A DNA stretch of 36,144 bases from Clostridia bacterium. GTDB lineage: Bacteria; Bacillota; Clostridia; Christensenellales; CAG-138. Shown here piece by piece: positions 22,618 through 30,283 of the stretch. A program made the translations under genes and the position numbers. The notes beneath the pieces were generated by a model, which saw only the letters and a list, made by a program, of their open reading frames with translations, was not told where the DNA came from and made no database searches. The DNA lies in assembly GCA_017614315.1 (NCBI GenBank), contig JAGACA010000014.1:1-36144 (forward strand), read 5' to 3'. The first letter of the stretch is position 1; every line of letters begins with the position of its first letter.

Positions 22618-24678
22618 TCAGATGGCGAACAAAAGCTCGGTGTAGTCGGGGTACGGCCAGAAGCGCGCGTCGACGATCCTCTCGAGGCTGTCGACCACGC
22701 CGCGGCAGACCGCCATGCGCTTGACTATGCCGTTCGCGCAGATATCGAGCTTCTCCTCGGGCGAAACGGCCTCGTCGTACTTTTTAAACTCGTCTTCAAG
22801 CGCCTCGGTTTCTATAAGGAGCGCGTTGCCGAGACTTCCCGCGCGCTCGGCGAGCCTGTTCTCGAACTCAAAGCGTCCCGACAGCGATTTAAGATGATCG
22901 CTCACCGCGCCGAGTATGCCCTTCCTGATCATTTCCAGCATCGTGCGCGCCTCGATGGTGATCACGCTGCAGTATTTTTCGATGTGTATCTCGTTCCTCG
23001 ACTCCATCTCCTTGCGGGTGTAGATGCCGTTCCCGGTCAGGAGCCGTATGTTCTTTTCGCTGATGTATTCGGGTATCGTCTCGGCGGTGTTCCGGAGGTT
23101 TTTAAGTCCCCTTTCGGCGGCCTCCTCGATCCACGAGCGGTCGTAGCCGTTGCCGTTGAAGAGTATGCGCCTGTGCGCGGAGAACATCTCGCGTATCTGC
23201 CGCTTGAGGGCAAGCTGCCTGTCGTCGCTCTTTTCGATGATATCCGCGGCCTCCTTGAGCTCCTCGGCGAGTATCGTGTTAAGGTATGTCACGGGGGAAG
23301 CGATGGACTGGCTTGAGCCCGGCATGCGGAACTCGAACTTGTTGCCGGTAAATGCGACGGGCGAAGTCCTGTTCCTGTCGGTGTTGTCCATCGAAAGTCG
23401 GAGCAGCACGTCCTTCCCGACCGTAAGGAAACGGTCGCCGGAATCCGTGTACGGCTTATCCTTGATGATAGAGTCGATGACCCTTTCGAGCTCCGTTCCG
23501 ACGAAAACGGAGATTATCGCGGGCGGAGCCTCCTGCCCGCCGAGCCTCCTGTCGTTGCCCGCGTAAGCCGCCGAGCATCGCAGAAGCTCCTGATATTCGT
23601 CCACGCCCTTTACGAACGCGGCGAGGAACAGCAGAAAGCGCGTGTTCTCGGCGGGCGTCGAGCCGGGGGAGAACAGGTTCTCGCCGCTGTCGGTCGACAC
23701 CGACCAGTTCACGTGCTTGCCCGAGCCGTTAATGCCGTCGAAGGGCTTTTCGTGAAGAAGGCAGACCAGCCCGTGCCTTTCGGCGACGCGCTTCATTATC
23801 TCCATCGTAAGCTGGTTTTGGTCGTTCGCGGTATTGGCGTCGGTAAAGAACGGCGCCATCTCATACTGCGCCGGAGCGACCTCGTTGTGCTCTGTCTTCG
23901 CGCAGATGCCGAGCTCCCACAAGGCCTCGTTAAGATCCTGCATGAACGCCGTGATCTTCGGCTTTATCGCGCCGTAATAATGATCGTCGAGCTCCTGCCT
24001 CTTAGGCGCGTCCGCCCCGAAGAGCGTTCTGCCGCAGAGCCTTAAGTCCTCGCGCTTCCCGAAAAGCTCCTTAGGGATCAGGAAATACTCCTGCTCGGCT
24101 CCGACGCTGACGCTGACGCTCTTCGTCTTATCGTCGCCGATAAGCGAGAGTATCCTCACCGCCTGCCGGTTGAGCGCCTCGCACGACCTCAAAAGAGGAG
24201 TCTTCTTGTCGAGGACTTCTCCCGAATACGTGCAGAATACCGTGGGGATACACAGTACCCTGTCCTTTATGAATGCGTATGAAGTGGGATCCCACGCGCT
24301 GTAGCCGCGCGCCTCGAATGTGGAGCGGAGCCCGCCGGAGGGGAAGCTCGACGCGTCCGGCTCGCCCCTTAAAAGCTCTCGCCCCGAAAAGTCCATCTTG
24401 AAGCCGTCGCGTCCGTCGGGGACGAGGAAGCCCTCGTGCTTCTCCGCCGTCTCGCCGGTTAGCGGCTGGAACCAGTGTGTGTAATGCGTCGCGCCGTTTT
24501 CAAGCGCCCATTTCTTCATGCCCTCCGCAATGTCCTCGGTTACCTTCTCGGGAAGCACGGTGCGGTTCTTCACGCACTCCCTCCAGGCATCGAGCGAGCC
24601 GCCGGAGATGTATTTCTGCATGGTGCTCTCGTTGAAAAGTAGAGCGCCGAACTCCTTCTTCATATTGCCGTCCGTCAT
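22618..24678 (-). CDS. glnN: Type III glutamine synthetase
   Basis: A 686-aa enzyme making glutamine from glutamate, ammonia and ATP. The size (about 700 aa) and the blocks GVTHYTHWFQPLTG-like (ATHYTHWFQPLTGETAEKH), SAWDPTSYAFI, GAEQEYFLI and NEVAPAQYEMAP identify the GSIII class rather than the 440-470-aa GSI. HEKPFDGINGSGKHVNWS is the active-site segment shared by all glutamine synthetases. A long C-terminal helical region (about 500-686) is typical of GSIII. AAGGAG lies 7 nt before the ATG. It shares a transcript with glmS, so product and consumer of glutamine are linked. Its promoter overlaps that of the divergent LysR gene. Confidence 0.96.
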   Translation of the reverse strand: MTDGNMKKEFGALLFNESTMQKYISGGSLDAWRECVKNRTVLPEKVTEDIAEGMKKWALENGATHYTHWFQPLTGETAEKHEGFLVPDGRDGFKMDFSGRELLRGEPDASSFPSGGLRSTFEARGYSAWDPTSYAFIKDRVLCIPTVFCTYSGEVLDKKTPLLRSCEALNRQAVRILSLIGDDKTKSVSVSVGAEQEYFLIPKELFGKREDLRLCGRTLFGADAPKRQELDDHYYGAIKPKITAFMQDLNEALWELGICAKTEHNEVAPAQYEMAPFFTDANTANDQNQLTMEIMKRVAERHGLVCLLHEKPFDGINGSGKHVNWSVSTDSGENLFSPGSTPAENTRFLLFLAAFVKGVDEYQELLRCSAAYAGNDRRLGGQEAPPAIISVFVGTELERVIDSIIKDKPYTDSGDRFLTVGKDVLLRLSMDNTDRNRTSPVAFTGNKFEFRMPGSSQSIASPVTYLNTILAEELKEAADIIEKSDDRQLALKRQIREMFSAHRRILFNGNGYDRSWIEEAAERGLKNLRNTAETIPEYISEKNIRLLTGNGIYTRKEMESRNEIHIEKYCSVITIEARTMLEMIRKGILGAVSDHLKSLSGRFEFENRLAERAGSLGNALLIETEALEDEFKKYDEAVSPEEKLDICANGIVKRMAVCRGVVDSLERIVDARFWPYPDYTELLFAI

Positions 24679-24732
24679 CGGAATGCTCCTTTTATTATTT
24701 CTCCCATGATCAGGAAACCTCTATACCCAAAT

Positions 24733-24741
24733 AGTATATCA
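24733..24741 (-). promoter_or_regulatory. Extended -10 promoter of glnN-glmS
   Basis: TGATATACT on the minus strand is a TGn-extended -10 (hexamer 24733-24738) with only a weak -35 (TTTATT). It lies within a few bases of the LysR gene's -35 box (24744-24749), so the two promoters cannot both hold polymerase. Confidence 0.6.
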
Positions 24742-24743
24742 TC

Positions 24744-24772
24744 TTGACAGCAAACAATAAAATACATATAAT
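24744..24772 (+). promoter_or_regulatory. Consensus promoter of the LysR gene
   Basis: TTGACA (24744-24749), 17 nt, TATAAT (24767-24772). Just downstream, CATATG (24784-24789) and CGTATG (24795-24800) form an imperfect inverted repeat in the leader that could be an autoregulatory site. Confidence 0.88.
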
Positions 24773-24813
24773 ATAGTAAATACCATATGTTTTTCGTATG
24801 ATAAGGAGGAGCC

Positions 24814-25728
24814 ATGGAAATTCGCACGCTTAACTATTTCGTCACCGTCGCCGAGGAGCTCAACTTCACCAGAGCGGCGAAGATACTCATGATGAGCCAG
24901 CCGCCCCTGAGCGCCCAGATCAGGAATCTTGAGGAGGAGCTCGGCACACCGCTGTTCATCCGCGGCAGGCGAAGGCTCGTACTGACCGACGCGGGCAGGG
25001 TGCTCTACCAAAGGGCAAAGGACATCATCAACCTGTCCGACAAGGCGGCGTCGGAGGTGATTTCCCTGTCGAAGGGCATGACGGGCACGGTCTCGATCGG
25101 CCTCGTCGAGGGCATGGCGCCGGACATCGCCTCGGAATGGTTCGCGGGCTTTATCGCGGAGCATCCCGGCGTGCGCTTCCGCATACTGGACGGCAACAGC
25201 GACGACCTCATCGAAAAGCTCCGCGGCGGTCTGATCGGCCTCGCGGTCATAACCGCGCCGTACGACCAGATAATACTTAACAGCTTCCACGTCGGCCGGG
25301 AGAAGATGGCCGCGCTCATGAACCGCGCACATCCGCTAGCCATGTCGGGAAAGACCACGCTCGACGTTGAGGATCTTATCGATTATCCCCTTATCGTCCC
25401 CAGCCGCAAATCGCATATCGAGGAGATACAGCGCTGGTTCCGCAGGACGGGCAGGACGCCGAACATCATCTGCGAGATGGACAACTACCTTGACGCGGCG
25501 GCGCTCGCGGGGCGGGGGATAGGCGTCAGCATATTTCCGAAGACCGCTTATGTCATGAACGACTCGCTCGTCTCAAAGGAGATCGACGGCGCGGAGAAGA
25601 GCGTCGAATACCTCTTCGTGTGGCGCAAGGGACATCAGCTTCCCACCGTCGAGGAGAGCTTCATCGACTGCGTCAAAGCCCGCTACCGACACGACTCCCC
25701 CGGCGCGGAGGAGCGCCGCGAGGGCTGA
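24814..25728 (+). CDS. LysR-type transcriptional regulator
   Basis: A 304-aa regulator. The N-terminal winged helix MEIRTLNYFVTVAEELNFTRAAKILMMSQPPLSAQIRNLEEELG is the standard LysR DNA-binding domain, with the linker helix to about residue 85. The co-inducer domain (about 90-295) shows GTVSIGLVEGMAP, DLIDYPLIVP and AALAGRGIGVSIFP in the expected order. The inducer is unknown. It is divergent from glnN-glmS with overlapping promoters, the classic layout for a LysR protein controlling its neighbour, so nitrogen or amino-sugar control is a reasonable guess. AAGGAGG precedes the ATG. The C-terminus is a short charged tail. Confidence 0.93.
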   Translation: MEIRTLNYFVTVAEELNFTRAAKILMMSQPPLSAQIRNLEEELGTPLFIRGRRRLVLTDAGRVLYQRAKDIINLSDKAASEVISLSKGMTGTVSIGLVEGMAPDIASEWFAGFIAEHPGVRFRILDGNSDDLIEKLRGGLIGLAVITAPYDQIILNSFHVGREKMAALMNRAHPLAMSGKTTLDVEDLIDYPLIVPSRKSHIEEIQRWFRRTGRTPNIICEMDNYLDAAALAGRGIGVSIFPKTAYVMNDSLVSKEIDGAEKSVEYLFVWRKGHQLPTVEESFIDCVKARYRHDSPGAEERREG

Positions 25729-25738
25729 TCTGCGGCGT

Positions 25739-25767
25739 TTGCAAGTTCGCTGTATAATTGATATAAT
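25739..25767 (+). promoter_or_regulatory. Promoter of the rhaD gene
   Basis: TTGCAA (25739-25744), 17 nt, TATAAT (25762-25767). The leader is about 20 nt and contains GGAGG 10 nt before the ATG. Confidence 0.85.
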
Positions 25768-25794
25768 AGTTCTATCATCTTTGGAGGCAGGAAT

Positions 25795-26607
25795 ATGAAA
25801 AACGTACTGAGCGCTCCCTTCATGGTCGATATGATAAGAACGGCGACCGATATGTACTCCCAGGGCTGGGACGAACGGAACAGCGGCAACATCAGCGTGC
25901 TCCTCGACGAGACGGAGGTGAAAAAGCACCTTGATATCCCCGCCATCGTACGCGTGATCCCCACGGGCTTCGAGGCTCCGGAGCTCGACGGAAAATACTT
26001 CCTCATAACCGGCGCGGGCAGTTATTTCAAAAACGTGCAGTACGATCCCAAAAAGAATCTCGGCATAGTACGCCTCGCGAAGGGCGGCGCGGAAGCCGAG
26101 GTGCTGTGGGGCTTGTCGGACGGCGGCCGTCCCACATCCGAGTTCCCCGCGCACATGATGAGCCACGCCGCGCGCATGAAGGCCGATCCCGAGAACCGCG
26201 TCGTCATGCACTGCCACCCTGCGAACCTGCTCGCCATGACCTACGTCCACACCCTCGACGAGCGCGAGTTCACGAGGACGCTGTGGAGGATGTGCACCGA
26301 GTGCGTGATCGTGTTCCCCGACGGTGTGAACGTACTGCCGTGGATGCTCTGCGGCACCAACGAGATAGGCGAAGCCACAGCGAAGGAGATGGAGACGGCG
26401 CGCCTCTGCGTCTGGGCGCAGCACGGCGTTTACGGCGCGGGACGCGGCCTCGACGAGACCTTCGGCCTGATCGAGACCGCCGAAAAGGCTGCGGAGATAT
26501 ACCTCAAGATCGCCCATCTCCCGATACTCAACACCATCACCGATGACGGGATGCGCCTCCTCGAGAAGCGCTTTTCCGTGAAGACAAGGGAAGGGTATCT
26601 CGAATAA
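25795..26607 (+). CDS. rhaD: Rhamnulose-1-phosphate aldolase
   Basis: A 270-aa class II aldolase that splits L-rhamnulose-1-phosphate into dihydroxyacetone phosphate and L-lactaldehyde. Visible are GWDERNSGNISVLL near the N-terminus, FLITGAGSYFKNV, TSEFPAHMMSH with the catalytic Glu, MHCHPANLLAMTYV with two zinc ligands, and VWAQHGVYGAG with the third His. Length and motif order match RhaD rather than the shorter fuculose enzyme. No rhamnose kinase, isomerase, permease or regulator is nearby, so the gene is isolated from its pathway and has its own promoter. No terminator is seen before the peroxidase unit. Confidence 0.93.
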   Translation: MKNVLSAPFMVDMIRTATDMYSQGWDERNSGNISVLLDETEVKKHLDIPAIVRVIPTGFEAPELDGKYFLITGAGSYFKNVQYDPKKNLGIVRLAKGGAEAEVLWGLSDGGRPTSEFPAHMMSHAARMKADPENRVVMHCHPANLLAMTYVHTLDEREFTRTLWRMCTECVIVFPDGVNVLPWMLCGTNEIGEATAKEMETARLCVWAQHGVYGAGRGLDETFGLIETAEKAAEIYLKIAHLPILNTITDDGMRLLEKRFSVKTREGYLE

Positions 26608-26644
26608 CGCTTCAAATAAATATATTATTTTTCCATATTGATTT

Positions 26645-26671
26645 TTGCAAATGCATTGTGTGCAATGTAAT
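26645..26671 (+). promoter_or_regulatory. Probable promoter of gpx-ohrR
   Basis: TTGCAA (26645-26650) and TGTAAT (26666-26671) with a short 15-nt spacing; an alternative -35 is TTTTTG at 26642-26647 (18 nt). A non-optimal spacer is plausible for a repressor-controlled promoter. Confidence 0.5.
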
Positions 26672-26675
26672 TGCA
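26661..26675. promoter_or_regulatory. Palindromic operator, probable OhrR box
   Basis: TGCAAT-GTA-ATTGCA is a perfect 6+6 inverted repeat overlapping the predicted -10. A second, overlapping repeat CATTG-TGTG-CAATG lies at 26654-26667. AT-rich palindromes with CAAT/ATTG half-sites are typical for MarR/OhrR repressors, and an ohrR gene lies in the same operon. Confidence 0.7.
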
Positions 26676-26698
26676 CTAAATGAATGGAGGACAAACAA

Positions 26699-27247
26699 AT
26701 GGGTTTCTACGATTTCACTCTTAAAGACGGCAGGGGCGAGGATTTTCCCCTTGAGCAGTTCCGCGGCAAGGTCGTTCTCGTCGTGAACACGGCGACGGGC
26801 TGCGGCTTCACCCCGCATTACAAGCCGATGGAGGAGATGTACGAACGGTTTAATGATAAGGGCTTTGAGATACTCGACGTCCCCTGCAACCAGTTCGCGG
26901 GGCAGACCCCCGGCACGGACGATGAGATCCGCGAGTTCTGCACGCTGCGCTACAACACGCAGTTCAAGCAGATGAAGAAGTCCGACGTCAACGGCGAAAA
27001 CGAGCTGCCGCTCTACACCTGGCTCAAGGAGCAGAAGGGCTTTGAGGGCTTCGGAAAGGGCGCGGCCGCGGTCGCCATGAGCGCCATGTGCAAGATGCGC
27101 GACAAGAACTACAAGACCAATCCTGACATCAAGTGGAACTTCACCAAGTTCCTGATCGACCGCGAGGGCAGCGTCGTCGCCCGCTTCGAGCCGACCGCCG
27201 ACATGAAGAAGGTCGCGGAGGCCGTAGAGGAGCTCGTTGCAAAATGA
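26699..27247 (+). CDS. Glutathione peroxidase-family thiol peroxidase
   Basis: A 182-aa enzyme reducing peroxides with thiols. NTATGCGFTPHYKPM holds the peroxidatic Cys35 (TGC, not selenocysteine). VPCNQFAGQTPG carries the catalytic Gln region, and KWNFTKFLID the conserved Trp-Asn. The family's second Cys is in CNQF. Bacterial members normally use thioredoxin-like reductants. The canonical 'ASkCG' is TATGCG here. An insertion around FEGFGKGAAAVAMSAMCKMRDKNYKT is longer than in many homologs. The start at 26699 has GGAGGAC 7 nt before it; five extra codons upstream would contain that ribosome site. Its stop overlaps the ohrR start. Confidence 0.92.
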   Translation: MGFYDFTLKDGRGEDFPLEQFRGKVVLVVNTATGCGFTPHYKPMEEMYERFNDKGFEILDVPCNQFAGQTPGTDDEIREFCTLRYNTQFKQMKKSDVNGENELPLYTWLKEQKGFEGFGKGAAAVAMSAMCKMRDKNYKTNPDIKWNFTKFLIDREGSVVARFEPTADMKKVAEAVEELVAK

Positions 27248-27675
27248 GCGGGTTCGATCCGTTAAAGCTCGAAAACCAGCTTTGCTTCCCGCTGTACGTG
27301 GCGTCGAAGGAGGTCATAAGGCTGTATCACGCGCATCTTGCGGAGCTTGACCTCACCTACACCCAGTACATAGCGCTCATGGTGCTTTGGGAGGAGAAGT
27401 CGATAAGCGTCAAGGCGCTCGGCGAAAAGCTTTTCCTCGACACCGGCACGCTCACGCCGCTCCTGAAGAGCATGGAGAACAAGGGTCTCGTCACGCGTCG
27501 CAGGAGCGATAAGGACGAGCGCAGCGTCACCGTCAGCCTGACGGACGAGGGGCTCGCTCTCCGCGAAAAGGCGCTCTGCGTGCCGGCGAAGATCGGCTCC
27601 TGCATACCCATCCCGCGCGAGGACGCTGCGGAGCTGTATAGGCTGCTTTATAAACTGATAAGCGCGCTGAAATGA
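27244..27675 (+). CDS. ohrR: OhrR-type MarR-family peroxide-sensing repressor
   Basis: A 143-aa winged-helix regulator. LKLENQLCFPLYVASKEVIRLY carries Cys14, at the place of the organic-hydroperoxide-sensing Cys15 of Bacillus OhrR. LTYTQYIALMVLWEE and KALGEKLFLDTGTLTPLLKSMENKGLVTRRRSDKDERSV are the diagnostic OhrR DNA-binding segments. Two further Cys, 112 and 120, could form a disulfide with Cys14, as in 2-Cys OhrR proteins. The start at 27244 overlaps the peroxidase stop (ATGA); longer frames upstream are shadow. It very likely represses its own operon through the palindrome at 26661-26675 and is released by peroxide oxidation. Its operon partner is a Gpx rather than the usual Ohr. Confidence 0.92.
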   Translation: MSGFDPLKLENQLCFPLYVASKEVIRLYHAHLAELDLTYTQYIALMVLWEEKSISVKALGEKLFLDTGTLTPLLKSMENKGLVTRRRSDKDERSVTVSLTDEGLALREKALCVPAKIGSCIPIPREDAAELYRLLYKLISALK

Positions 27676-27691
27676 ATAAGGAGAGTATGAT

Positions 27692-28954
27692 ATGATCGAG
27701 CGCTTCACCAACATGCGCGATCTGAACGGCTCGCTTGCCGAGGCGCTCAACCTGATCGATCCGAATATCGAGAACCACCATCAGCAGACCGCGTACATGG
27801 CTTACGTCATCGCGCGGGAGGCGGGCTTCAACGAGCACGAGCTGCGTCTTACGCGCTTCGCCGCGCTTACTCACGATATAGGCTTTATCACGATGGATGA
27901 CCCCGGAAGCGTCGAGGAGCTCGAGAAGAACGCCGTGGAGATCGCGAGCGTAGGCGCAAGGCTGATCGAGGGCTTCCCCAATTCCAGGGAGACCGCGGAT
28001 ATCGTCCGCTACTGCCAGATCAGCTGGTCGAATTTCCTCACCGTTCCCGAAAACTGCCGGGAAAGGCTCTATGAAAGCGCGAGGATCGCTTCGGTCATAC
28101 ACCTTGCCGACGCGGTCTCGTTCCTTGTCCGCCCGGACGTTTTCGTTCTCAATCAGATCAAGGGCCTGCGCGAAATGGCAAAAATGGCGAGGGGGACGGA
28201 GTTCTCCGAGGAGGCCGTCGATGCCTTCCTCCGCGCGAGCGAAAACGAGCATGTCTGGATGGATCTTCGCTATAATCCGCATTTCCTCGACTATATGGTC
28301 GGGGAGGCGGCGCCGGTATCGCTTGACCGCACGGTCGATTTCACCGGGATCCTGTCCCGCATCATCGACTATCGGAGCTCGTTCACGGCCATGCACTCTG
28401 CGGGGGTCGCAGCCTCCGCCGACGCGCTCGCGAGGCTTTCCGGCATGAGCGCGGACGAATGCAAAATGATGAAGATCGCCGGGTATCTGCACGATATAGG
28501 CAAGCTCAAGGTGCCGCGCGCGATACTCGAAAAGCCCGGTCGGCTCACCGAGGAGGAGTTCAATATTATCAAGGAGCACCCGTACTACACGAGGATCAAC
28601 ACCATGAACGTCGAGGGCTTCGAAAAGATCTCCGAATGGGCGGGCTACCATCACGAAAAGCTTAACGGCAAGGGCTATCCGTTCCACCTCAGCGCGCCCG
28701 ACCTCGATACGGGCTCGCGCATAATGGCGGTCGCGGACATCTTTTCCGCCATTACCGAGGAGCGTCCGTACCGCGAGAGCATGAAGCGCGGGCAGGCTCT
28801 TAACGTGCTTGCCGAGAACGTGCACGACGGGAGCATCGACGGCGACCTCGTCGCCCTCCTCAACGACAACTACGACGAGATCGATCGCCTCCGCGAGGAG
28901 GCCGCTCACCGCGAAGGCGCGAGGTATTATAAGGCCATAAAGCGCGGAAGGTGA
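27692..28954 (+). CDS. HD-GYP domain protein with an extra N-terminal HD domain
   Basis: A 420-aa cytoplasmic protein with two HD-type domains. The N-terminal one has ENHHQQTAYMAYVI (His29/30) and AALTHDIGF (His61-Asp62), but no HHExxxGxGYP after it, so it is degenerate or of different specificity. The C-terminal domain (about 230-400) has AGYLHDIGKLKVP and AGYHHEKLNGKGYPFHL, the full HD-GYP signature, followed by IMAVADIFSAITEERPYR. HD-GYP proteins hydrolyse c-di-GMP or related dinucleotides. No receiver domain or membrane helix is present. AAGGAG precedes the ATG, 16 nt after ohrR, so it may share the peroxide-regulated transcript. No terminator follows. Confidence 0.9.
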   Translation: MIERFTNMRDLNGSLAEALNLIDPNIENHHQQTAYMAYVIAREAGFNEHELRLTRFAALTHDIGFITMDDPGSVEELEKNAVEIASVGARLIEGFPNSRETADIVRYCQISWSNFLTVPENCRERLYESARIASVIHLADAVSFLVRPDVFVLNQIKGLREMAKMARGTEFSEEAVDAFLRASENEHVWMDLRYNPHFLDYMVGEAAPVSLDRTVDFTGILSRIIDYRSSFTAMHSAGVAASADALARLSGMSADECKMMKIAGYLHDIGKLKVPRAILEKPGRLTEEEFNIIKEHPYYTRINTMNVEGFEKISEWAGYHHEKLNGKGYPFHLSAPDLDTGSRIMAVADIFSAITEERPYRESMKRGQALNVLAENVHDGSIDGDLVALLNDNYDEIDRLREEAAHREGARYYKAIKRGR

Positions 28955-29029
28955 GAAAAGGGATGTTGACGGATTCAATGGAAGTGTTTCATGGGACAAC
29001 ACCTCATATGAATTAGGGTATTATTATAT

Positions 29030-30118
29030 CTAGTCGTACACGCAGAATCTTTCGTTCGGACTGCGTTTCGCATTGTACAGCGCTATATCGGCTTTTTTGA
29101 AGAGCTCCGAATAGTACTTTTCGCGGCCTTTATACAGCGCAATGCCTATGCTGATGCTCAGTTTATTATCCTCATCCGGCAGCTTGACGCTTTCCGTGAC
29201 GCCCTTGGCAATGCCGCCTGCGATCTTACATGCGGTATCCGTATCGTCGGTATCCTTGATAAACAGTATGAACTCGTCGCCGCCGAACCTCCCGACGATC
29301 TCATCCCCTGTGAACCTTCCCGCAAGGAAGCCTCCGAGCTGAACAATAACGCTGTCTCCTACGTCGTGCCCGTAAGTATCGTTGATGGACTTGAAACGGT
29401 CAAGATCCATAATAAACAGCAGCCCTTTATCCGTCGAGGCGTCCGCGAGGTACTCGTTTATCTCCCTCGTCAGAGAGTCCTTGTTCCTCAGGCCGGTCAT
29501 CTCATCGGTGTCCTTTTGGATCCGTATCTGCCTTGTCAGCACGAATTCCCTTATGCGGAGGGAGTTTGCAATGATATTGAGGAAGCTGCCTACGACAGTG
29601 AAGGTTATCGAGTTGACCATATCGACCTGCCAGACGGTTTCCGGCTTGACCACGCGCATCCAGATCAGGAATATTGCTGTTGCGACGCTCAGCTCAATGG
29701 TCATGAAATACGGCTTATCGATCATGAACATCGGGGTGACCACCAAAAGCACTACGAATGTCGTAGCGTTGTACTCCGGCTTGTTTTGGCTGATGAAGGC
29801 GGCGAAAAGGAACAGGACGGACATGGACAGATAGATAAGAAGCTGCGCAGCCATCGAATCCTTTTTGATCTTCATAAAGACGACTATCGTGATCAGGGAA
29901 TACAGGAAGGCCGTCAGATAAAACCATCTGTTCATAGACATCAGACGGTTTAAGAAGGATCCTATGAACAACAGACCGAAGATTGCCGCCATCAGGAAAT
30001 GGAGTATCTTCCATACCTTGAAATTCGATATATACGCTTCCTTCTTTACCGCGTTGTATTCTTCCTTCCCGATCCCGCAGTAGAAGTAATAGTCTCTTAT
30101 CGTTCTCAATACTTTCAT
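29030..30118 (-). CDS. Membrane GGDEF protein, predicted diguanylate cyclase
   Basis: A 362-aa protein. About six membrane helices occupy residues 35-190 (IGKEEYNAVKKEAY precedes the first). A short coiled linker (REFVLTRQIRIQKD) leads to a GGDEF domain: DEMTGLRNKDSL, FIMDLDRFKSINDTYGHDVGD, and the active-site GRFGGDEF with GGDEF at 279-283. The residues needed for GTP and metal binding are present. I see no RxxD product-inhibition site five residues before GGDEF. AGGAGAG before 30118 favours this start over 30142. It is transcribed from 30153-30181, divergent from the receiver-regulator operon. The membrane part could be the sensory module; its signal is unknown. Confidence 0.9.
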   Translation of the reverse strand: MKVLRTIRDYYFYCGIGKEEYNAVKKEAYISNFKVWKILHFLMAAIFGLLFIGSFLNRLMSMNRWFYLTAFLYSLITIVVFMKIKKDSMAAQLLIYLSMSVLFLFAAFISQNKPEYNATTFVVLLVVTPMFMIDKPYFMTIELSVATAIFLIWMRVVKPETVWQVDMVNSITFTVVGSFLNIIANSLRIREFVLTRQIRIQKDTDEMTGLRNKDSLTREINEYLADASTDKGLLFIMDLDRFKSINDTYGHDVGDSVIVQLGGFLAGRFTGDEIVGRFGGDEFILFIKDTDDTDTACKIAGGIAKGVTESVKLPDEDNKLSISIGIALYKGREKYYSELFKKADIALYNAKRSPNERFCVYD

Positions 30119-30152
30119 AGGTCGAATCGCTCTCCTGCACATTATTAAATAT

Positions 30153-30181
30153 ATTATATTTCAAACGCCCGGGCATTTCAA
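30153..30181 (-). promoter_or_regulatory. Promoter of the membrane GGDEF gene
   Basis: TTGAAA (30176-30181), 17 nt, TATAAT (30153-30158) on the minus strand. Confidence 0.85.
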
Positions 30182-30187
30182 GAGGGC

Positions 30188-30212
30188 CGTGGCGGAATGC
30201 CACGCTTTTTTT
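30188..30212 (+). terminator. Orphan plus-strand intrinsic terminator between divergent promoters
   Basis: CGTGGC, loop GGAAT, GCCACG, one base, then seven T (30206-30212). It points in the plus direction, but the only gene to its left reads the other way, so no annotated transcript uses it. It may be a relic or end an antisense RNA. Confidence 0.7.
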
Positions 30213-30222
30213 ACGGGAATTG

Positions 30223-30251
30223 TTGAAGGAGGTCCTCAAAGCATATATAAT
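30223..30251 (+). promoter_or_regulatory. Promoter of the two-component/receptor-GGDEF operon
   Basis: TTGAAG (30223-30228), 17 nt, TATAAT (30246-30251). The leader is about 26 nt with AGAGGAAGGA before the ATG at 30284. Confidence 0.85.
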
Positions 30252-30283
30252 AGATTCGAAGTAAAGAGGAAGGAATACGCGGT

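Noticed and set aside
21127-23316. 729-codon plus-strand open frame across glmS and glnN
   Set aside because: It spans two unrelated minus-strand genes and their junction, so it cannot be a real protein; it is a shadow of GC-rich codons.
26802-26804. Selenocysteine in the glutathione peroxidase
   Set aside because: The active-site codon is TGC, not TGA; it is a cysteine enzyme.
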